Shown here piece by piece: positions 57,974-62,820 of a stretch of 62,820 nt of DNA. Origin of the DNA: Geoalkalibacter sp. (lineage in GTDB: Bacteria > Desulfobacterota > Desulfuromonadia > Desulfuromonadales > Geoalkalibacteraceae); the NCBI RefSeq assembly GCF_030604225.1, contig NZ_JAUVWH010000002.1, positions 1-62,820 on the forward strand. The letters are read 5' to 3'. The notes beneath the pieces are model-generated. The model ran no database searches and was not told the origin of the DNA. It worked only from the letters and a program-made list of their open reading frames with translations. Position 1 is the first letter of the stretch, and each line of letters begins with the position of its first letter. A program made the position numbers and the translations under genes.

Positions 57974-58575
57974 GGCTCGACCCGCGGAATTTCCACCGCC
58001 GTGAGAAAGGTTCGGGCCCGCCCGTCCGCTTCGATTTCCAGATACAGTTCGACCATTTGCGGCAAGCCCGCGCCGTCGCCCGTGTTCCAGGCATCGCGCC
58101 ATTCCACGCCGTCGAAAAAGCGCAGGCGAAAAAGGCGAATGCCCGCGGCGAGGCGATGCTCCATGCCCGCCGCTGCCGCGCCCGGCAGCAGGCTTTCTTC
58201 CCGACGCACCAAAAGGGGAGGCCCCTCACGGTCGTCGGGATTGGGCCGCACTTCGTAGCGGATCCGTGAAATGCCGGCGGCCCGGGGCAGGGTCGGAGAG
58301 GTCACGCGGGTGGTCATCTCCAGAAAATCCTGGCGTTCCTCGCCCTCGCCCCCCCGGAAAATGGAGTCGCGGGCGGGATGGTAATAAACGCTGCGGATTT
58401 CGCGTCCCATGCGATCAAACAGCACGCGGGCCTGATGGAAGACCTCGGCGTCGCTTTCCAGTTCGTCCTTGGCGGAACTCAGGGCGGCGAAGACCCCGTA
58501 AACCGATGTCAGCACAATGGCGGTAATCGTCAGGGCAACGAGTATTTCCAGCAGGGTGAATCCCTTGGTCCTCAC
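57970..58575 (-). CDS. gspJ: type II secretion minor pseudopilin GspJ
   Basis: A 201-residue pseudopilin. The N-terminal class III signal is RTKG/FTLLEILVALTITAIVLTSVYGVFAAL with the conserved Glu at +5. A beta-rich head follows, including the pilin-typical SVYYHPARDSIFRG and IRYEVRPNPDDREGPPLLVRREESL. GspI, GspJ and GspK form the pseudopilus tip complex. ATGA overlaps occur with gspI before and gspK after. Confidence 0.92.
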   Translation of the reverse strand: MRTKGFTLLEILVALTITAIVLTSVYGVFAALSSAKDELESDAEVFHQARVLFDRMGREIRSVYYHPARDSIFRGGEGEERQDFLEMTTRVTSPTLPRAAGISRIRYEVRPNPDDREGPPLLVRREESLLPGAAAAGMEHRLAAGIRLFRLRFFDGVEWRDAWNTGDGAGLPQMVELYLEIEADGRARTFLTAVEIPRVEP

Positions 58576-58961
58576 GGGCGCAGCGTCCCCCCGGCGCGAA
58601 ATACGAAGGACGCGATGTCAATCCTCTCCATGCGCTCCGCGGGTCCCCAGAGAACCCGGACATCCACTTGCTGCACGGCCGGTAGAATCGTCTCGGAAAA
58701 ATCGATTTCCCAACGATATTCCTGAAAGGGTTCCTCGAAAGCTCCGTTGAGTTCCAATTCGCCCTCACGTCCCAGGGTGTAAAGGGTCTCCACTTCGCTC
58801 AGGGTGCGTTGGGCCAGCATGGTAGCTTGAGTCAGACGCTGGATTTCGCTCTGGGCATTGATGGAGCGGTTGCCCAGGCTGAGCAGCGTGACCAGCGCGA
58901 TGGCGACGACGGCCAAGGCCACCATGACTTCCAGCAGGGAAAAACCCGATTGCTTCCTCAT
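58572..58961 (-). CDS. gspI: type II secretion minor pseudopilin GspI
   Basis: A 129-residue pseudopilin. Prepilin site QSG/FSLLEVMVALAVVAIALVTLLSLG with +5 Glu. The conserved RTLSEVETLYTLG lies near residue 55. A short beta head ends the protein. The start is ATG 58961, nine bases after the gspH stop; frames further upstream do not match pilins. Confidence 0.9.
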   Translation of the reverse strand: MRKQSGFSLLEVMVALAVVAIALVTLLSLGNRSINAQSEIQRLTQATMLAQRTLSEVETLYTLGREGELELNGAFEEPFQEYRWEIDFSETILPAVQQVDVRVLWGPAERMERIDIASFVFRAGGTLRP

Positions 58962-58969
58962 GCCATCCC

Positions 58970-59506
58970 TCAGCGGAACTCCCGGTGGCCGTCGTAGAAT
59001 TCGGCGCTGCCGGTCAGCGGCGAAAAGCGCAGCGTCATTTTTCCCGCACCGTCTTCCAGATGCAGCACCGTTTCTTCCAGCCAACCCACGGAAAAAATGT
59101 CCATGGATACGGTGCCCGAGGAAAAAAGCCCCTTGCCGACCACCTCGACGTTTTTCAGGCGAACCGAACCGGGCAAGGTAATGCGCGCGCGACGACCCGG
59201 CAAGGGCACCCACTCGCCGCTAACCTCCTGGCGCAGGGACGAGATGGCCCCGGCATCCAGATCGAAGCTCATGCGGTGTGTGAGTCGTTGCAGGGCCGCC
59301 TCATTGTAGAGGTACTTGACCGAGCCGGCGAGATTGCGCCCCGCGGACCTGAGATCGGCGTTTCCGACCCGCCCCAAAAGCGGCAGGGTCAATAGCGAGA
59401 TCAGGGCGATGATGAAGACGACAACAGTCAGTTCCGCAAGGGTAAAGCCCCGCGCGTCGGCAAGGCGGTCAGGGTTATTGCAGATTCCAGTTTTCAATGT
59501 CGGCAT
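58970..59506 (-). CDS. gspH: type II secretion minor pseudopilin GspH
   Basis: A 178-residue pseudopilin. Prepilin site ADARG/FTLAELTVVVFIIALISLLTLPLLG with +5 Glu. The head contains a GspH-type beta sandwich (RMSFDLDAGAISS … GWLEETVLHLEDGAGKMTLRFSPLTG). The start is probably ATG 59506 (MPTLKTGICNN). It overlaps the gspG end by 32 bases; no better start codon exists before the prepilin site. Confidence 0.85.
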   Translation of the reverse strand: MPTLKTGICNNPDRLADARGFTLAELTVVVFIIALISLLTLPLLGRVGNADLRSAGRNLAGSVKYLYNEAALQRLTHRMSFDLDAGAISSLRQEVSGEWVPLPGRRARITLPGSVRLKNVEVVGKGLFSSGTVSMDIFSVGWLEETVLHLEDGAGKMTLRFSPLTGSAEFYDGHREFR

Positions 59507-59915
59507 TCTTGCCTTCGCCGCCCGGCTCGCCGTCGGCACCATAGGACATCAGGTCAAAATCGCCGTGCACGCCGGGGCTCAGATAGACATAGGGATTGCC
59601 CCAGGGATCCAGGGGTATCTGACGCATATAGCCGCCGTCCTTGTAGTTGGTCGGAATGCGCCCCGTTTCCGGCTTGGTCACGAGAGCCTGCAAGCCCTGC
59701 TCGGTGCTGGGGAAAAAGCCGTTGTGCAATTTGAACATGGACAGGGCTTCCTCAAGGCTGCGGATCTGCACCTGGGCCTTGGTGCGGCGCGCCTCGTCGG
59801 GTTCGTCGAGCAGACGCGGCACGACGATGCCGGCCAGAATGCCCAGGATGATGACCACCACCATGATCTCGATGAGAGTAAAACCACGCTGCGAGTGCTT
59901 GAGGTATTTTGTCAT
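59475..59915 (-). CDS. gspG: type II secretion major pseudopilin GspG
   Basis: A 146-residue protein, the main fibre subunit. Prepilin site SQRG/FTLIEIMVVVIILGILAGIVVPRLL with +5 Glu. The calcium-binding, GspG-specific C-terminus is IPLDPWGNPYVYLSPGVHGDFDLMSYGADGEPGGEGKNADI. The start is ATG 59915, six bases after AGAGGA. The longer frame reads through a repeat-containing gap. Confidence 0.96.
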   Translation of the reverse strand: MTKYLKHSQRGFTLIEIMVVVIILGILAGIVVPRLLDEPDEARRTKAQVQIRSLEEALSMFKLHNGFFPSTEQGLQALVTKPETGRIPTNYKDGGYMRQIPLDPWGNPYVYLSPGVHGDFDLMSYGADGEPGGEGKNADIENWNLQ

Positions 59916-59956
59916 GTTTTCCTCTAAATCTTCCGCGATGAAGTTAAAATTTCCCC

Positions 59957-59983
59957 GACAACCAACAACAGACGACCAACAAC
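59957..59983. repeat. short tandem repeat between gspF and gspG
   Basis: Two 13-base units, GACAACCAACAAC (59957-59969) and GACGACCAACAAC (59971-59983), differ at one base and lie in the 73-base gspF-gspG gap. Style and setting resemble the repeats at 20208-20279 and 34632-34692. Confidence 0.6.
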
Positions 59984-59988
59984 CGGTT

Positions 59989-61209
59989 TCAGCCAATCCC
60001 CTGGCTGGCCTCGAAAATGGGCAACAGGATGGCGAGCACGATAAAGCCGACCACCGTGCCCATGAGCAGAATCATCACCGGTTCGAGAAGCGAGAGCAGG
60101 GCGTTGATGGTCGAGTCGACCTGATGCTCGTAGGCATCGGCGACCTTGAACAGCATTTCCTCCAGTTCACCACTTTTCTCGCCCACCGCGGCCATCTGCG
60201 ACACCATCTTCGGGAAAACTCCCGATCTGAGCAGCGGCTGGGCGAGACTTTCCCCCTCGCGCACGGCAATGATGGTGTCTTCCAGAACCTGCTTGAGAAC
60301 CCGGTTGCCCATGAGGTTCTGCACGATTTCCAGCGCCGCCAGCAGGGGCACGCCGCTGCGCAGCAGGGTGCCTAGGGTGCGGGTGAAGCGCGCCGTGGCC
60401 AGCAGCAGGTTGAGCTTGCCGAACATGGGCAGCGACAGCTTGAGGCGATCGAAGCGCAGCTTGCCCGCCTCGGTTTTGAGATACTGGCCGAGGACCAGCA
60501 ATCCGGCAATCAGCAACAACACCAACACCCACCACCAGGCCGAGAGAAAATCGCTGGTGCTGATGAGCAACTGGGTCGGCAGGGGCAGGGCACGGTCCAT
60601 GTCCTCGAGCATGCGCGTGACCTTGGGCACGACGAACGCCATGAGAAAAAACAGAACGCCGGTGCCGATGAGCGCCATGAGCACGGGATAGGCCATGGCC
60701 GCCTGAATGCGCGAGCGCAGCCGCGCCTGCTCCTCGATAAAATCGGCCAGGCGATGCAGGACTTGGTCAAGAGTTCCGCTGCTCTCGCCCACCTGCACCA
60801 TATTGACATAAAGTTCGGAGAAAATGTGGCCATGGCGGGCCAGGCCCTGGTGGAGCGCCTGGCCTTGCACCACGTCCTCGCGGGTTTGCGTCAGGGCCTT
60901 GGCAAAGGCGGGCTTCTCCTGCTGCCCGGCCAGGGTTGATAGCGCCTCGTCGAGAGCGATTCCGGCACTGAGCAAGGTGGCAAGCTGCCGGGTGGCGGCG
61001 GCGAGGTCGTTGATCGGGATGCGCCGGCGGGTCAGGAAGGACGGCAGGCCGCGCCGGCTTTTGGGCGCCGCGCTCTGCTGAATGATTTCGGTGGCGACGA
61101 TTCCCTGGTTTTTCAGCAGTTGCAGGACCGTGCGTCGGCCGCTGCCCTCGATGACGCCGCTGACTTTCTTGCCCTGGGCATTGTAACCCGCGTAATCGAA
61201 CAGAGGCAC
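59989..61209 (-). CDS. gspF: type II secretion inner-membrane platform protein GspF
   Basis: A 406-residue polytopic protein with two homologous GspF domains. Typical are the opening MPLFDYAGYNAQGKKVSGVIEG, ATRQLATLLSAGIALDEALSTLAGQ, FSELYVNMVQVGESSGTLDQVLHRLADF, the central helices (PVLMALIGTGVLFFLMAFVVPKV) and the repeat RFTRTLGTLLRSGVPLLAALEIVQNLMGN. It anchors pseudopilus assembly by GspE. It starts two bases after the gspE stop. Confidence 0.96.
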   Translation of the reverse strand: MPLFDYAGYNAQGKKVSGVIEGSGRRTVLQLLKNQGIVATEIIQQSAAPKSRRGLPSFLTRRRIPINDLAAATRQLATLLSAGIALDEALSTLAGQQEKPAFAKALTQTREDVVQGQALHQGLARHGHIFSELYVNMVQVGESSGTLDQVLHRLADFIEEQARLRSRIQAAMAYPVLMALIGTGVLFFLMAFVVPKVTRMLEDMDRALPLPTQLLISTSDFLSAWWWVLVLLLIAGLLVLGQYLKTEAGKLRFDRLKLSLPMFGKLNLLLATARFTRTLGTLLRSGVPLLAALEIVQNLMGNRVLKQVLEDTIIAVREGESLAQPLLRSGVFPKMVSQMAAVGEKSGELEEMLFKVADAYEHQVDSTINALLSLLEPVMILLMGTVVGFIVLAILLPIFEASQGIG

Positions 61210-61210
61210 C

Positions 61211-62820
61211 TCAGACGTCCTCCTGCGTCACGCGCATCACTTCCTCCAGCGTGGTCCGACCCTGAAGCGCCTTGGCCAGGCCGGCATCGCGCAAGGCCAC
61301 CATGCCCTTGCGGGTCGCGGCATTCTTGATGGTTGCCGAGTCGCTTTTCTTGAGTACCAGGTCGCGCAACTCGTCATCCATGGTGAGCAGTTCGTAGATA
61401 CCGGTCCGGCCGCGATAGCCGATGTCCATGCACTGCTCGCAGCCGCGGCCGCGGTACGCGGTGGCGCCCGCGGGAAGGCTGGCGCCGAAGCCCATTTCCT
61501 CAAGGGCATCCGCGGTCGGCTGATAGGGTTCCTTGCAGTTGGGGCAGATGGTGCGCACCAGGCGTTGAGCGAGAATGCCCACCACCGAGGAGGCGACCAG
61601 GAAAGGCTCGACACCCATTTCCACCAGACGGGTCAAGGCGCCGGCCGAATCGTTGGTGTGCAGGGTGGAAAACACCATGTGGCCGGTCAGGGCCGACTGC
61701 ACGGCAATCTCGGCCGTTTCTCCATCGCGGATCTCGCCGACCATGATGATGTCCGGATCCTGGCGCAGGATCGAGCGCAGGCCGTTGGCGAAGGTCAGGT
61801 TGATCTTGGGATTGACCTGGATCTGTCCGACCCCGGCCAGCTGATATTCGATGGGATCCTCGACGGTGATGATGTTTTTCTCGCGGCTGTTGAGCCGGGT
61901 CAGGGCGGCATAGAGCGTCGTCGTCTTGCCCGAGCCGGTCGGCCCGGTGACCAGAAAGATCCCGTGGGTCTTGTGAATCATGTGGTGGATCTGCTGCAGC
62001 AGGGTGCTTTCCAGCCCCACATCCTCCAGGGTCAGCACTTGGGAGCTTTTATCGAGCAGGCGCAGCACGATGCGCTCGCCGAAGGCCGTCGGCAGGGAGG
62101 ACACGCGCACGTCCACGTCCTTGCCGGCGATGCGCACGCGGAAACGCCCGTCCTGGGGCAGGCGCTTCTCGGCGATGTTAAGGTTGGACATGATCTTGAT
62201 GCGCGAGACGATGCCGGCGTGGGCCTTGATGGGCGGCTTGACGACTTCGTAGAGAATGCCGTCGATGCGGTAGCGCACCACCAGTTCGGTCTCAAAGGGT
62301 TCGATGTGGATGTCGCTGGCGCGCTCGCGATAGGCCTGGGTGACCAGGCTGTTGACGAAACGGATGATCGGCGCTTCGTCCGAGGTGTCGAGCAGATCGG
62401 CGGGCTCCAGGCCCTGGGGCAGGTTCTCGCCGGCGTCGCCGCCCATATCGCCGATGATCTCGCGGGTTTCCCCGGCGCGGGACTCGTAGGCCTGATTAAT
62501 GGCGCGCAGGATTTCCTGGGGCGTGGCGACTACCGCCTCGACATAGGCGCCGGTCAGGGACGTCAGGTCATTGAGGGGCCGGCTGTCGAGGGGATCGGCC
62601 ATGGCCAGAACGATGCTGTTGTCGTCCCGTTGCACGGGGAAGATGCGGTACTCCTTGGCAAAGCCGATGGGGATCCGATCGAGAAGCTCAAAGTCAAGGC
62701 CCTTGAGGGAGATGCTCTCCAGAAAGGGCAGGTTTTGCTGGCGGGCCAGGGCGCGCCCCAATTGCTCCGCGCTGATCACCTTTTTCTCAAGCAGGATTTC
62801 TCCCAAGCGCTGGCCGCTGA
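61211..62820 (-). CDS. gspE: type II secretion ATPase GspE (5' end beyond window)
   Basis: At least 536 residues of the cytosolic hexameric ATPase that powers pseudopilus assembly. It has an N-terminal GSPII_E domain (GEILLEKKVISAEQLGRALARQQNLPFL), Walker A GPTGSGKTTTLYAAL, Asp box ITVEDPIEYQL, Walker B DPDIIMVGEIRDGETAEIA and His box HMVFSTLHTNDS. A tetracysteine zinc site is formed by CPNC and CEQC. A TTG at 62806 could be a start. However, the frame stays open to the edge and reads SGQR before LGEIL, typical interior sequence of this domain, so the true start is probably outside. Confidence 0.95.
   Translation of the reverse strand, partial: SGQRLGEILLEKKVISAEQLGRALARQQNLPFLESISLKGLDFELLDRIPIGFAKEYRIFPVQRDDNSIVLAMADPLDSRPLNDLTSLTGAYVEAVVATPQEILRAINQAYESRAGETREIIGDMGGDAGENLPQGLEPADLLDTSDEAPIIRFVNSLVTQAYRERASDIHIEPFETELVVRYRIDGILYEVVKPPIKAHAGIVSRIKIMSNLNIAEKRLPQDGRFRVRIAGKDVDVRVSSLPTAFGERIVLRLLDKSSQVLTLEDVGLESTLLQQIHHMIHKTHGIFLVTGPTGSGKTTTLYAALTRLNSREKNIITVEDPIEYQLAGVGQIQVNPKINLTFANGLRSILRQDPDIIMVGEIRDGETAEIAVQSALTGHMVFSTLHTNDSAGALTRLVEMGVEPFLVASSVVGILAQRLVRTICPNCKEPYQPTADALEEMGFGASLPAGATAYRGRGCEQCMDIGYRGRTGIYELLTMDDELRDLVLKKSDSATIKNAATRKGMVALRDAGLAKALQGRTTLEEVMRVTQEDV

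Overview
This window is a dense, high-GC stretch of bacterial chromosome. Most neighbours overlap by ATGA/TGATG junctions or lie a few bases apart, and there is no phage, insertion sequence or CRISPR array. The gene set points to a Desulfuromonadales/Geobacter-type anaerobe: NtrC-type sigma-54 regulators, B12-dependent ribonucleotide reductase, a 180-kDa-type NAD-glutamate dehydrogenase, a FeoB locus with a DtxR-FeoA fusion, a type II secretion operon, and a GeoRSP-type radical SAM/SPASM peptide system. The taxonomic call is inference from gene content, not from a marker search.

Layout. 1-1130: tail of an upstream gene and a CheY-type regulator with a long acidic extension. 1259-3916: valyl-tRNA synthetase, converging on a minus-strand group (PrmA-like methyltransferase, GT2 glycosyltransferase, AEC transporter). 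6687-10022: sensor kinase, sigma-54 response regulator, thioesterase and zincin. 10085-11380: TlpA thioredoxin and CcdA. 11467-14749: Fur, then the Fur-box-controlled feoB, a 60-aa zinc ribbon and a DtxR-FeoA fusion. 14746-20187: small housekeeping genes (AMMECR1, YkgJ, Nudix, Bpt, Tag, HAD, dienelactone hydrolase, ArfB) plus a possible sigma-54-driven structured RNA near 15400-15492. 20288-24142: nrdJ divergent from an orphan NtrC-type regulator.

24219-33262 is the most unusual region. A same-strand run encodes a short OpuAC-like protein, two right-handed beta-helix (NosD-like) exported proteins, a PhnD-like lipoprotein, a membrane-anchored TPR-like protein and a YedE-type selenium/sulfur transporter. 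It continues with a PqqD-type chaperone, a radical SAM/SPASM enzyme, an 18-residue peptide ending in HPC, an intrinsic terminator, a SPASM protein that has lost the radical SAM cysteines, a cysteine-desulfurase-like enzyme and a small lipoprotein. I read this as a ribosomally made, radical-SAM-modified peptide system with envelope partners and a possible selenium/sulfur link.

33309-42831: PIN-PhoH, TsaD, DUF2062, KsgA, a parvulin-type isomerase and NAD-GDH. 42841-47501: two small genes and the panB-panC-panD pantothenate operon, followed by an amidohydrolase. 47518-47592: tRNA-Gln(CTG). 47850-53064: TPR protein, a tryptophan/proline-repeat exported protein and an MlaE-MlaF-MlaD lipid transport set. 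53188-62820 (minus strand): a Bax-like glucosaminidase behind a gspE-F-G-H-I-J-K-L-M-N type II secretion operon, with gspE running off the end of the window. Three short intergenic gaps carry compact direct/inverted repeats (20208-20279, 34632-34692, 59957-59983).
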